A stretch of 64,000 nucleotides of DNA from Clostridia bacterium. Its GTDB lineage: Bacteria > Bacillota > Clostridia > Oscillospirales > Acutalibacteraceae. Positions 53,706 through 62,363 of this stretch are shown here, one piece after another. Location of the stretch: assembly GCA_017416765.1 (NCBI GenBank), contig JAFQBE010000012.1, positions 62,001 through 126,000 on the forward strand, in the 5' to 3' direction. Each line of letters opens with the position of its first letter. The first letter of the stretch is position 1. The translations under genes were made by a program, and so were the position numbers. The notes under the pieces are model-generated. The model saw only the letters and a list, made by a program, of their open reading frames with translations, did not search any database and had not been told where the DNA came from.

Positions 53706-54627
53706 ATATTTTAAACATTTTATTTCATTAAGCTTGGTTATAGTTTTAATGTTGACCGCATCGATCACAGCCTTTGCAAAGGCAGAAACAAGCCCTTTTG
53801 ACAACAGCGAATTCTACCTTGAAGGTGCATATACCATTCATTACAGAGTTTTTGAAGCAGAAAATGAAAAAGGTAAAATTATGATGATTCACGGCTTTGC
53901 CCTTTCCACCGTAACATGGGAACCGCTTGCGGCAAAACTTGTTGATGCGGGCTACACATGCGTACTTGTTGACTTGCCAGGTTTTGGCTACAGCACAAGG
54001 GAAAGTGCAGTTGCTGATGAAGATGTCATTGCGCGCGAAACACTTGTAATTAACCTTATGAAAACAATAGCCCCCATAAAAGAGTGGCATGTAATAGGAC
54101 ACTCGATGGGCGGTGGTGTTTCAATGAACATTGTCGGCATGGAGCCTGAAATCAAATCGCTTATGCTTGTCTGCCCCTGCCCTATTGCTGATGGCAGTGC
54201 TATGGGCAACCCCATATTCCTTAAAGTTATGGGCACAATGGCTAACTTCATTTTTGAGAAAATGACAAAAGTCACTCCCCTGCTCAGAATTGTTGCGTAC
54301 ATGGCCTTTATGGATTGGGATTTCACAATGAACTATGACCTTGATACAATTTCCGGTCCGCTGCAGATACATAACACAGGCTACAGCAATATGGTTACAT
54401 CTGCAAGGGCAATGCCAAATGACTTTGAGAAAATTTCAAGGTTTGATAATCCCGTGCTTGTTATTCAGGCAGATAAGGATCTTATACTTAACACCACAAT
54501 GAAGCAGCAAGTTGCAGATGCTTTCCCCGACGCTGAAAACTACCTTGTTGAAGGCGGCGGACACATGTGCGAAGAAAACAGAGCCGATGAAATTTCAGGC
54601 GTAGTACTTGAATTTTTAAGTAAATAA
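53698..54627 (+). CDS. Exported alpha/beta hydrolase
   Basis: A 309-residue hydrolase with an N-terminal signal or anchor (hydrophobic 9-25, TAFA-KA). Catalytic serine Ser136 is in GHSMGGG; the likely Asp is in VIQADKDLIL and the His in EGGGHMCEE; the oxyanion HGFALS is near 65. Substrate unknown. Last gene of the DUF1015-obgE run. Base composition returns to the local norm after the AT-rich acyltransferase. Confidence 0.85.
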   Translation: MHKYFKHFISLSLVIVLMLTASITAFAKAETSPFDNSEFYLEGAYTIHYRVFEAENEKGKIMMIHGFALSTVTWEPLAAKLVDAGYTCVLVDLPGFGYSTRESAVADEDVIARETLVINLMKTIAPIKEWHVIGHSMGGGVSMNIVGMEPEIKSLMLVCPCPIADGSAMGNPIFLKVMGTMANFIFEKMTKVTPLLRIVAYMAFMDWDFTMNYDLDTISGPLQIHNTGYSNMVTSARAMPNDFEKISRFDNPVLVIQADKDLILNTTMKQQVADAFPDAENYLVEGGGHMCEENRADEISGVVLEFLSK

Positions 54628-54640
54628 GCTATACAAAAAC

Positions 54641-54673
54641 GACCTGCATCACGATTGTGATGCAGGTCATTTT
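54641..54673. terminator. Bidirectional terminator between convergent genes
   Basis: A perfect 12-bp stem, GACCTGCATCAC (54641-54652) with GTGATGCAGGTC (54657-54668), loop of four, followed by ATTTTTGTT on plus and GTTTTTGT on minus. It serves both the hydrolase and the GNAT-GH78 gene. Confidence 0.9.
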
Positions 54674-54675
54674 TG

Positions 54676-57021
54676 TTATTTAATATCAAATTTTATCATT
54701 GATGCAATTACTGCGCCAAACATCGGGTGGCTGTGTGAATCAGCTCCGTCCCAATTTTCCCAAAGGGTTGTTGCACCGTGTTCCTTCATATAATGGAAAG
54801 TACCGATGCTGTCTTTGCTTGTGAGCAGCTTTCTTGCAAGGGCTTTATCGCCGTTTTCGCAAAGGACGCGTATAAGAATATCCGTACCGAAAATACCGGT
54901 ATCAAACTTACCGAGTGTATTATATTTATTTAATACATTATTATATGTTCTTTCATCACCCAGACCAAGTTCAACCGCAAACGCATCAGCCCCCTGTACG
55001 CCACCGCAGAAAGAGCCTGTATTTTCATCAAAATAGGTTTCTTTAATTGATTTTTCAGCGGCATTCAATCTTTCGTCAAAGCCTGCATCAAGCTTTTCGC
55101 CGATTATTTCTGCAACTTCTTTGACAATGCGTGCAGCCTTGATATAAAAATATGTATTTACAAAAGGTTCGGGTAAAGTTACCTTTCCGCCGGGCGGACA
55201 CCAATCACCAAGACACCAACCGCCTTTTTCGCCGCGTACTACAAGGCTGTTTTCGCTGTGGTTTTCCATATAGAGCAGATATTTGCGCATATTGGGATAA
55301 TATTTTTTGAGAACATCAATATCACCGTAATGCTTATAAAAAGTATACGGAACAAATACAATCGCTCCGCCCCAGCCTCCGGGGCCACCGCCACCGCCGT
55401 AAAACGGAGCTGTATGCTGTACATGGCCGCCGTAAATATCCTGACAGTCGGCAATATCCTGCATCCATTTACGGTACATGCCTTCAGCATCAAAGCAAGT
55501 CATTACAGCATCGCAAGCCAGTTGACCGTCGCCGGTATAACCAAGCCTTTCTCTGTGAGGACAGTCTGACGGAACACAGCAGTGGACATTATTCAGCTGA
55601 GTGCGGATATATGTATCAAAAAGCCACTGAAGTGTTTCATCGTCAGAATGATAATCACAAATCTGCTTCATATCCGTATGAACAACAGCAAATTCAACAG
55701 GATAAGCATCACCCTGAACTTCAAAATATCTGCCGGCATGCCATGTAAAGAGCGGATAAAATTCATGCTTTTCGTGTTCTTCGCTGAAAATAAACTCGTC
55801 CCTTTGCATACGGAAAGGTCGCTCCGTAACATAAAAATTGAGTGAACCGTCTGCATTGAGTTCTTCCGCATACCGTACGAAGGCTCTTTCATCGGTAATT
55901 GCTTTTTCACCGAAAACTATTTTCGGATAGCCTGCAACATGTTCACCGAGGTCATATATTGCAGTATCACCGAAAGAATAAATCTTCTTTGGAATAATTG
56001 TTCTGATTTCTCTGTCCGCAGGACAAACCTGTTTTGTAAGCAAAGACAGCGGATTATTGAGCTTTACTGTGTTTTTCCATTCACCCTTATCAATCAGCCT
56101 TGCATCATGTGTTTCGCCGAAGAATATATTTGTGCGTGTTACATAGGAATCGCGCCAAAGCACATCTGTATCAGATTTTGAGATAATATTATCGTCACCG
56201 TCAGTAATTTTATAGCAGAGTTTGAGCTGACCGTATTCTGACATGCCTTCGTTTCTGCTCTGATTCTGACCGTACCAACCTGCACCAATATGAAATTCGA
56301 TAGTATTCTCACCTTTCTTCACAAATGAAGAAATATCGTTTTCTACATAGTGAATACGGTGAATCAGCGTATCATAAATCGGCATATGTATTTTTGTAAG
56401 GTCACGCTTTTCGTAGTTTGTCCATGCAGGAGAAAGCAACGCATCGGTAATATCCTTACCGTTAACCCTGATATGACAGAAGCCGAGACCGCTTGAAACA
56501 AGCTTTAAGTTTTCTGTATCGGTTACATTAAATGTTTTTTTTGCATAAACCGCTACACTGTCTTTTTCAAAGCCAACCCAATCGCAGCCGTCAAAAACAG
56601 TGTTGATTTCCATATCAACATGGGGCAGATTTTCTTCCATGAATTCCTGACCAGCTACTGCAAAGCCAAATTTTTCATAAAATGGTACAGCGTGAGTCTG
56701 ACCGCTGATTTTTATAAGCTTTGCATTGAATTCCTTGGCTTTTGAAATGAGAGCAGATGTAACATCAACACCGAACTTCATACCGCGCATTGACTTTTTA
56801 ACAGCTATTCTGCCAAGCTTATAAATGCCTTCTTCAAGTTTGATAAGTCTGCCTGTAGCAACGGTTTCATCGTTTTCTTCTACAATATAGTGCCAAGCCG
56901 TGCTTTCATGCTCATCATCTTCAAGATGTGCAGGAAAGCCCTGCTCATCAACAAACACTTCATCGCGCAAAGGCTTGCTCAATGCATGACCTTCAAGGCC
57001 GTAATACCACTTTTTTGTCAA
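54676..57021 (-). CDS. GNAT acetyltransferase - GH78 alpha-L-rhamnosidase fusion
   Basis: About 781 residues with two joined parts. Residues 1-140 are a complete ElaA/YjcF-like GNAT domain (LGRIAVKKSMRGMKFGVDV for acetyl-CoA, HAVPFYEKFGFAVAG). From about 150 on it is a GH78-like protein: an N-terminal beta domain (FHIGAGWYGQN), then the (alpha/alpha)6 catalytic domain with SDCPHRERLGYTGDGQL (acidic catalytic region) and a C-terminal GATTLWENWDG motif typical of the family. No signal peptide, so cytosolic. I chose the TTG at 57021 with AAGGGG nine bases upstream; an ATG at 57051 overlaps the alaX gene. Substrates unknown. Confidence 0.8.
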   Translation of the reverse strand: MTKKWYYGLEGHALSKPLRDEVFVDEQGFPAHLEDDEHESTAWHYIVEENDETVATGRLIKLEEGIYKLGRIAVKKSMRGMKFGVDVTSALISKAKEFNAKLIKISGQTHAVPFYEKFGFAVAGQEFMEENLPHVDMEINTVFDGCDWVGFEKDSVAVYAKKTFNVTDTENLKLVSSGLGFCHIRVNGKDITDALLSPAWTNYEKRDLTKIHMPIYDTLIHRIHYVENDISSFVKKGENTIEFHIGAGWYGQNQSRNEGMSEYGQLKLCYKITDGDDNIISKSDTDVLWRDSYVTRTNIFFGETHDARLIDKGEWKNTVKLNNPLSLLTKQVCPADREIRTIIPKKIYSFGDTAIYDLGEHVAGYPKIVFGEKAITDERAFVRYAEELNADGSLNFYVTERPFRMQRDEFIFSEEHEKHEFYPLFTWHAGRYFEVQGDAYPVEFAVVHTDMKQICDYHSDDETLQWLFDTYIRTQLNNVHCCVPSDCPHRERLGYTGDGQLACDAVMTCFDAEGMYRKWMQDIADCQDIYGGHVQHTAPFYGGGGGPGGWGGAIVFVPYTFYKHYGDIDVLKKYYPNMRKYLLYMENHSENSLVVRGEKGGWCLGDWCPPGGKVTLPEPFVNTYFYIKAARIVKEVAEIIGEKLDAGFDERLNAAEKSIKETYFDENTGSFCGGVQGADAFAVELGLGDERTYNNVLNKYNTLGKFDTGIFGTDILIRVLCENGDKALARKLLTSKDSIGTFHYMKEHGATTLWENWDGADSHSHPMFGAVIASMIKFDIK

Positions 57022-57034
57022 AATAATACACCCC

Positions 57035-58186
57035 TTACATTTCGGTTGCATTTAAAAATGCAATTATTTTTTCTTTTTCTGCAGCTACGCTGCCCTGTAT
57101 CATTTCGGGTCTGCCGCCCCCTCTGCCGTTTAAAGCAGAATTAAATTCTTTTGCAAAGCCACGCAAATCAACACTGTTACTGCCTATACAGTATTTATAC
57201 CCTGTGGCATCAGCAGAAAATGCGGCAAATATTGCGGTACAAAGCTCTTTACCTTTGTTTACTATTTCACGAAGTCCGTCTGAATCAGCTTCATCAGCAA
57301 ACACACAGACATTGTTTTCACTTAGTTGCAAACGGTTTATATATTTATTAAGTTGTGACAGCTTTATTGCTTCCAGTTCATAATCGAGCTTTGCTTTTTC
57401 TGTTTTTAAGGATTCCACAGCCTGCGCAATCTCATTCTGCTTTGCACAAAGCGAAGCAGAAACGGCAGCTACACTTCTGCATTTTTCGTTATAATCTTCC
57501 AGAGCATCCCAGCCGCATTTCATAAGCAGCCTTGTACCGCCCCTGTGACTGTAATGCTCAAGTATTTTAATTAGTCCTACTTCACCGGTATTGAGTACAT
57601 GCGGTGCACAGCAGGCACAAAGGTCGTATCCTTCAATTCGTACAAGGCGCACATTTTCGGTTAAATCGAGTTTGCTTCTGTAATCAATAGTGTTAAGCTC
57701 TTCTTTATCAGGATAAAAAACTGTAACCGGCACATTTTCAAATACAGCTCTGTTTGCTTCATATTCAATTTCTTTGATTTGTTCTTCGTTAAGCAAAACA
57801 CTCAAATCGCAGGTAATGCCAAAGGTTCCCATATGAAAACCTGTGTTTTCACAGCCGTAAAGCCTGTGTGCCACTCCACAGACTATATGCTCACCAGTGT
57901 GATTCTGCATACGGTTAAACCGTGTTTCCCAATCAATTGCACCATGTACGGTTAAACCGACAGCAAATTCTTTTTCAACCGTATGAACAATATCCGTACC
58001 TTTTTCGTTGACATCAAGCACAGCTATACCGTTTATTGTTCCGCCATCGGCAAGCTGACCGCCGCCGTTAGGAAAAAAAGCTGTTTTGTCAAGAATCAAC
58101 TCATAGCCTTTGTCTGCTTTATTGCATGCAATAACCTTTGCATTAAACTCTTTAATATGTCCGTTATCGTAAAGACGCTCAGTCAC
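57035..58186 (-). CDS. AlaX-type alanyl-tRNA editing protein
   Basis: A 383-residue protein: an N-terminal AlaRS-like beta barrel (FFPNGGGQLADGGTI), the editing zinc site HxxxH (NHTGEH) and CACCAPH, and a C-terminal DHHA1 domain with a coiled-coil linker ending GRGGGRPEMIQGSVA. It removes Ser or Gly mischarged on tRNA-Ala. The start follows the terminator of the small gene at 58269 by 22 bp, so its promoter is not obvious. Confidence 0.88.
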   Translation of the reverse strand: MTERLYDNGHIKEFNAKVIACNKADKGYELILDKTAFFPNGGGQLADGGTINGIAVLDVNEKGTDIVHTVEKEFAVGLTVHGAIDWETRFNRMQNHTGEHIVCGVAHRLYGCENTGFHMGTFGITCDLSVLLNEEQIKEIEYEANRAVFENVPVTVFYPDKEELNTIDYRSKLDLTENVRLVRIEGYDLCACCAPHVLNTGEVGLIKILEHYSHRGGTRLLMKCGWDALEDYNEKCRSVAAVSASLCAKQNEIAQAVESLKTEKAKLDYELEAIKLSQLNKYINRLQLSENNVCVFADEADSDGLREIVNKGKELCTAIFAAFSADATGYKYCIGSNSVDLRGFAKEFNSALNGRGGGRPEMIQGSVAAEKEKIIAFLNATEM

Positions 58187-58207
58187 GCAAACCCATCCCT
58201 TTTTGTT

Positions 58208-58245
58208 CTAAAAAAGCCACCTCACCGTAACAACGGGAAGTGGCT
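58208..58245 (-). terminator. Rho-independent terminator of the 51-codon gene
   Basis: Minus strand AGCCAC (58240-58245) pairs with GTGGCT (58215-58220), with an inner CCGTT/ACGG pairing, followed by TTTTTAG. Confidence 0.75.
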
Positions 58246-58268
58246 ATAAATATAGCGTATTTTGAATA

Positions 58269-58424
58269 TTAGTTATTATTGACCAGATAACCTGTATCAT
58301 CACCGTAAAAAACTTCGTCACTCATAAGGTCAAGACCAAAATCATCACTAGGTTTTGTGTCGGTAATGGAAACATTAATGTCAAACTCAACTATTTCAAT
58401 TTCGGGTTTCTTGTAAACTCTCAT
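58269..58424 (-). CDS. Small acidic peptide with its own promoter and terminator
   Basis: 51 residues with basic N-terminus (MRVYKKPEIEIVEF) and acidic C-terminal half, ending GYLVNNN. No cysteines, no transmembrane helix. It is preceded by GAGG ten bases upstream and a perfect consensus promoter, and followed by a terminator: an isolated, probably strongly expressed small gene. Short proteins with such a KPEIEIVEF-like start are frequent in Clostridia genomes, with unknown role; I cannot tell if this is a peptide precursor. Its neighbour across the divergent promoters is a CPBP-family membrane protein. Confidence 0.7.
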   Translation of the reverse strand: MRVYKKPEIEIVEFDINVSITDTKPSDDFGLDLMSDEVFYGDDTGYLVNNN

Positions 58425-58492
58425 TTCTAACACGCCTCAAATCAAACTTAAATACATACGCACATAAATACACATAATCTAATACATTGAGG

Positions 58493-58521
58493 ATTATACA
58501 ATATGTTGTTTGAAATGTCAA
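58493..58521 (-). promoter_or_regulatory. Perfect consensus SigA promoter of the 51-codon gene
   Basis: Minus strand TTGACA (58516-58521), 17-base spacer, TATAAT (58493-58498). All twelve positions match. The leader is about 60 bases. Confidence 0.88.
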
Positions 58522-58557
58522 GGGTTAAACGCAAGTTTTTTTATTTTTTGAGAATTA

Positions 58558-58586
58558 TTGACTTAAATTATATAATGCTATATAAT
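58558..58586 (+). promoter_or_regulatory. SigA promoter of the CPBP-family gene
   Basis: TTGACT (58558-58563), 17-base spacer, TATAAT (58581-58586). Divergent from the small-gene promoter. Confidence 0.82.
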
Positions 58587-58635
58587 TTAATAAAATTTAC
58601 GGTACATTTTTATATAAAATTCAGGAGAAAATACA

Positions 58636-59832
58636 ATGTCTACACGTGAAGAACTGATTAAACAGTTTGCCGCTGCGGAGGAAAGGGAAAAAAAGCAGAA
58701 GCAGGAAGAATCTGAAGAAAAGAAAATACCTCTGTCCGCCCCTTCCGAAGAACACGGCAAAAGCAGTAAAGCCAGAAAAAAGGCAAGACAGCGTAAAAAG
58801 TTTTTTAAAACAGTACGCAATGTGCTTACAGATAAAACACTCAGCAAAATGCTCAATGTATTTCTGTTCTGCATGATTGCCAATGTAATTGAATATTTCT
58901 TCCTTATCAACTACCTCGGTGTACCTACCAAAGGTGTTGTAAGCAAAATTGCAGGTATACTGATAATTCTGGGTTATATGTATTCCGCAAGGCTAAAGCC
59001 GTCAAACATAGGTTTCAGTACCAACCCGAAATCGGTACTCAGCGCAGTACGCAACGCAGGCATAGCAAACCTTGCAATAATACCAGCTTATATATTGGAG
59101 TTTGTTTATCTGTTAGCCAAAGGACACAAGCCGATTATACGCATTTTCGCATACGAAGCCGTTTACTCTGAAGTAGGTCCTGTGTATTTTATAGCCAACA
59201 TACTTTTGCTGCTTGTTATCAATACCGTATCCATAGTTATGCTTGAAGTACTTTTCCGCGGTATACTGATAAAAATGGGCAGAGGCAAATTCGGTTTCTG
59301 GCAGACTTCAATTATTATTTCAGCCTTTTATTCAATCTGGTACCTTATCATTCCGCTTTCAAAAGTTACCGCAGGGTATAAACCCATGCAGTTGATTTCG
59401 CTCTGCATTTTCTACCTTATATTTGAATTCTGTATTTCAATCAAGTGGTGCATGCTGACAAGGGCTACCGGTTCAATATGGTTTGCACTTTTTGACCACC
59501 TTTTCTTCAATATTCTTGTAGGTCTTATCCATCTTGTTTCAACAGCTGAGGAACTTACAAACTATATTGATATCAACCGCAACTACAGACTTATCGTCAT
59601 TCAGCTTATCTCATTTGTTTTCTGCTTTATATATTACAAAAGGAAAATGCACAGAAAAGAACAGCTTCTGCAAAAAGCAGGCATACGCAGCCTCTATGTA
59701 TTCGACAGCCTTGCTGAAATGAGCGAGGAGGATGTAAGCCGTCAGGCAGAAAGAATCAAAACAGCAGACGGTGAAATTGATGCAGAATATTTAAGACTTC
59801 TTGAAAAGAATCAGAATAACAGACACAGATAA
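58636..59832 (+). CDS. CPBP (Abi) family-like membrane protein
   Basis: A 398-residue protein: charged, probably coiled-coil cytoplasmic N-terminus (residues 1-60), about eight transmembrane helices, and CPBP-like motifs MLEVLFRG (motif 1 usually EExxxR; here the first Glu is Leu) and FDHLFFN (HxxxN, motif 3). The C-terminal tail is again charged. CPBP proteins are intramembrane proteases involved in CAAX processing or bacteriocin immunity. With motif 1 altered, activity is uncertain. CAGGAG precedes the ATG. Confidence 0.72.
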   Translation: MSTREELIKQFAAAEEREKKQKQEESEEKKIPLSAPSEEHGKSSKARKKARQRKKFFKTVRNVLTDKTLSKMLNVFLFCMIANVIEYFFLINYLGVPTKGVVSKIAGILIILGYMYSARLKPSNIGFSTNPKSVLSAVRNAGIANLAIIPAYILEFVYLLAKGHKPIIRIFAYEAVYSEVGPVYFIANILLLLVINTVSIVMLEVLFRGILIKMGRGKFGFWQTSIIISAFYSIWYLIIPLSKVTAGYKPMQLISLCIFYLIFEFCISIKWCMLTRATGSIWFALFDHLFFNILVGLIHLVSTAEELTNYIDINRNYRLIVIQLISFVFCFIYYKRKMHRKEQLLQKAGIRSLYVFDSLAEMSEEDVSRQAERIKTADGEIDAEYLRLLEKNQNNRHR

Positions 59833-59846
59833 TTTTTATCTTCATG

Positions 59847-59882
59847 AAATCGGCGTTCAATGCGAATGCCGATTTTTTAATT
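59847..59882 (+). terminator. Rho-independent terminator of the CPBP-family gene
   Basis: AAATCGGC (59847-59854) pairs with GCCGATTT (59868-59875), then TTTTAATT. Confidence 0.87.
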
Positions 59883-59907
59883 ACAGGTAATTTTTGCCGA
59901 TGAAAAG

Positions 59908-59936
59908 TTGACGCAAAAACGTATATAATGTATAAT
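59908..59936 (+). promoter_or_regulatory. SigA promoter of pyk
   Basis: TTGACG (59908-59913), 17-base spacer, TATAAT (59931-59936). It overlaps an in-frame ATG at 59928, which is therefore not the start. Confidence 0.82.
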
Positions 59937-59969
59937 AAAACAGTTGACAAACAGGGTGACTTTTTATTT

Positions 59970-61409
59970 ATGCGCAAAACCAAAATTGTATGTACTATCG
60001 GTCCTGCCTGCAACACAAAAGAAGCAATCAAAAGTATGGCACTGTGCGGAATGAATGTTGCAAGGCTTAATTTCTCACATGGTACACACGAATACCACAA
60101 AAACACAATTGATATATTAAAGCAAACACGGCATGAATTACGGCAGCCGCTTGCAATACTGCTTGATACAAAAGGTCCTGAAATAAGAACGGGTAATTTT
60201 GAAAACGGTAAAGCTGAAATAAAAGCAGGCGACAAATTCACTCTTTCGACCGTTGAACACATCGGCACAGAAAAATCCTGCTGCATTACTTTTCCAGACC
60301 TGCCTTCGCAGCTTAAAAAGGGTGACACAGTACTTATTGATGACGGCAAAATTCACCTCACAGTTGAAAGCTGTACCGCTACGGACATAAACTGTGTAGT
60401 CACTGTCGGAGGCACATTAGGGAATCACAAAGGAATAAACCTGCCGGGCATAAGCATTGATATGCCGTATATAAGTGAAACTGATAAAAAAGATATTATT
60501 TTCGGCATTGAAAACGATGTTGATTTTATTGCCGCATCTTTTGTAAGAAGAAAAGAAGATGTAATTGTACTGCGCAAATTTATAGACTACTACGGCGGAC
60601 ACAAAATTAAAATCATTTCCAAAATTGAAAACATTGAGGGTGTTGAGAATTTTGATTCCATTCTTCAGCATTCCGACGGAATTATGGTAGCCCGCGGTGA
60701 TATGGGTGTTGAGGTTGATTACGAAAAACTGCCCGGTATACAAAAAAGATTTATCCGCCGCTGTTATCAGTCGGGAAAAATGGTAATTACAGCCACGCAG
60801 ATGCTTGAATCCATGATTTCAAACCCCTCTCCTACAAGAGCAGAAATAACGGACGTTGCAAATGCAGTTTTTGACGGTACAAGTGCCGTAATGCTGTCGG
60901 GCGAAACTGCGGCAGGCAAATATCCGATTGAAGCGTTAAAGACCATGGCAAAGATTTCGGAGCAGGCTGAAAAAGACCTTTTTGAAATTTATGCTGACAG
61001 CCTGAAAAAAATCCGCTATGATATAGACTATACCGATACTACAAGCGCGGTCTGCGATGCAGCATGCATCACAGCGCGTGATATAAATGCAAAAGCCATT
61101 ATTGCCGTTACAAAATCGGGACAGACTGCAAGAAGAATGAGCAAATTCCGCCCGGATTTTCCTATAGTTGCCGCTACGCCGAGCGAAAAAACCTTCAACC
61201 AGCTTTCCCTCTCCTGGGGTGTATATCCCGTGCTTTCACTTTACCAGAACTCATACGAAAATCTTATGCAGCATGCTATTGACTGCGCAAAGCAGATTGA
61301 TACAGTAAAAAGCGGCGACCTTGTTGTTATTGCGGCAGGTATACCGCTTGATACCCCGGGCAGTACAAATCTGCTCAAAATAGAAACAGTACAGGACGAT
61401 TTTAAATGA
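59970..61409 (+). CDS. pyk: Pyruvate kinase
   Basis: About 479 residues: RKTKIVCTIGPA N-terminus, the barrel with SKIENIEGVENF (catalytic Lys), MVARGDMGVEV and MISNPSPTRAEITDVANAVFDGTSAVMLSGETAAG, and a C-terminal domain. It transfers phosphate from PEP to ADP in glycolysis. The ATG at 59970 follows GGGTGAC; the promoter lies immediately upstream. It lacks the extra C-terminal PEP-utiliser domain of some Bacilli. Confidence 0.95.
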   Translation: MRKTKIVCTIGPACNTKEAIKSMALCGMNVARLNFSHGTHEYHKNTIDILKQTRHELRQPLAILLDTKGPEIRTGNFENGKAEIKAGDKFTLSTVEHIGTEKSCCITFPDLPSQLKKGDTVLIDDGKIHLTVESCTATDINCVVTVGGTLGNHKGINLPGISIDMPYISETDKKDIIFGIENDVDFIAASFVRRKEDVIVLRKFIDYYGGHKIKIISKIENIEGVENFDSILQHSDGIMVARGDMGVEVDYEKLPGIQKRFIRRCYQSGKMVITATQMLESMISNPSPTRAEITDVANAVFDGTSAVMLSGETAAGKYPIEALKTMAKISEQAEKDLFEIYADSLKKIRYDIDYTDTTSAVCDAACITARDINAKAIIAVTKSGQTARRMSKFRPDFPIVAATPSEKTFNQLSLSWGVYPVLSLYQNSYENLMQHAIDCAKQIDTVKSGDLVVIAAGIPLDTPGSTNLLKIETVQDDFK

Positions 61410-62047
61410 TAAACTACCAGCTTACAAGAAGCAAAAGGAAAACCGTTTGCATTGTTGTACACAAAGATGCAAGTGTTGAAGTACGCGCACCGCTTAAAAT
61501 GAAGCAAGCGGAAATTGACAGCTTTGTAATTTCAAAAGAAAGCTGGATAAACAAAGCAGTTGCAAAAGTACAGCACATAAAAAGCATAGAATACGGAAGT
61601 GTTTTTCCGTTTTTAGGAAACGATTATACCGTAACGGCACACAGTAGCAATACTGCAATAATTACCGAAGATAAAATATGTATTCCCGCAAACCTTGAAG
61701 ATAAAGAAATTGTGCTTTGCTTAAACAGTTTTTTGATGAATCAGGCAAAGCAATATATTCCCAAGCGTGTCAGAGAGCTTTCGGAAAAAACAGGTATCAG
61801 CTGTTCTTCCGTGCTGATAAACAGCGCAAAAACACATTGGGGCAGCTGTACAAAGGACAGGCTGCATTTTTCCTGTCATCTTATGCTTGCGGATAAAGCT
61901 GCATTGGATTATGTGATAATACACGAGCTTGTACACATACACCACCCTAACCATTCGGGACTTTTCTGGGCAGAAGTAAAAAAGCACTGCCCTGATTACA
62001 TAAACTGCAGAAACCGGTTAAAGCTAATCGGAAGCTATACTTTTTGA
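61406..62047 (+). CDS. YgjP-like (DUF45/M48-related) metallopeptidase
   Basis: A 213-residue protein with the zinc motif HELVH (His173, Glu174, His177) followed by HHPNHS, and a central KTHWGSC segment typical of YgjP/DUF45. Likely a cytosolic zinc protease of unknown substrate. It overlaps pyk by four bases (ATGA), so the two are co-transcribed. Confidence 0.85.
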   Translation: MINYQLTRSKRKTVCIVVHKDASVEVRAPLKMKQAEIDSFVISKESWINKAVAKVQHIKSIEYGSVFPFLGNDYTVTAHSSNTAIITEDKICIPANLEDKEIVLCLNSFLMNQAKQYIPKRVRELSEKTGISCSSVLINSAKTHWGSCTKDRLHFSCHLMLADKAALDYVIIHELVHIHHPNHSGLFWAEVKKHCPDYINCRNRLKLIGSYTF

Positions 62048-62363
62048 AACAGAAATTGAATTTGTCTGACATGCAATATTTCACGCACATTCGTGCATTT
62101 TTCTCCTTAACATACGACAGTATGTCTGCGGAGAAGAAATACCCGACTGCACATAAAATATTGTATGTCAGATGCGGAGCAGTTTTGAAAGAAAAAATTT
62201 TTGTCACAGCAAGACAAAAAGTTGCAGGAATACGAGGTTATTTTAAAACTTTTTAACGCAGCTGTGACGGAAATTTATCTTTCAAAACCATATTAATTAC
62301 TGTTTTAAAAAGTATACCCAACAGCTTCAAATAAAATAAATTAAAGGAAGGAAATTCCGTATT
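62048..62363. other. Intergenic region downstream of the metallopeptidase gene
   Basis: 316 bases, mostly filled by the hairpin element. The last 75 bases lead to GGAAGGAAATTCC before the next ATG; no convincing promoter was found in them. Confidence 0.55.
62065..62288. other. Nested hairpin element (structured RNA or palindromic mobile sequence)
   Basis: Two long inverted repeats in tandem. First: TCTGACATGCAATATTT (62065-62081) pairs with AAATATTGTATGTCAGA (62156-62172), 16 of 17, enclosing CACG/CGTG (62082-62095) and TTCTCC/GGAGAA (62101-62135) with inner CATAC/GTATG. Second: GTTTTGAAAG (62182-62191) with CTTTCAAAAC (62279-62288), and GTCACAGC (62203-62210) with GCTGTGAC (62261-62268). 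No coding signal. Strand and function unknown. Confidence 0.65.

Larger units (their letters stand above)
58187..58635. other. Divergent intergenic region
   Basis: About 450 bases between alaX and the CPBP-type gene. It contains the small gene with its promoter and terminator and the CPBP promoter. The remaining 36 bases between promoters are AT-rich with nothing further recognised. Confidence 0.7.

Noticed and set aside
62044..62256. A 70-codon open frame after the YgjP-type gene
   Set aside because: It starts with TTG without a ribosome binding site and runs through the nested hairpins; the composition follows the inverted repeats rather than codons.
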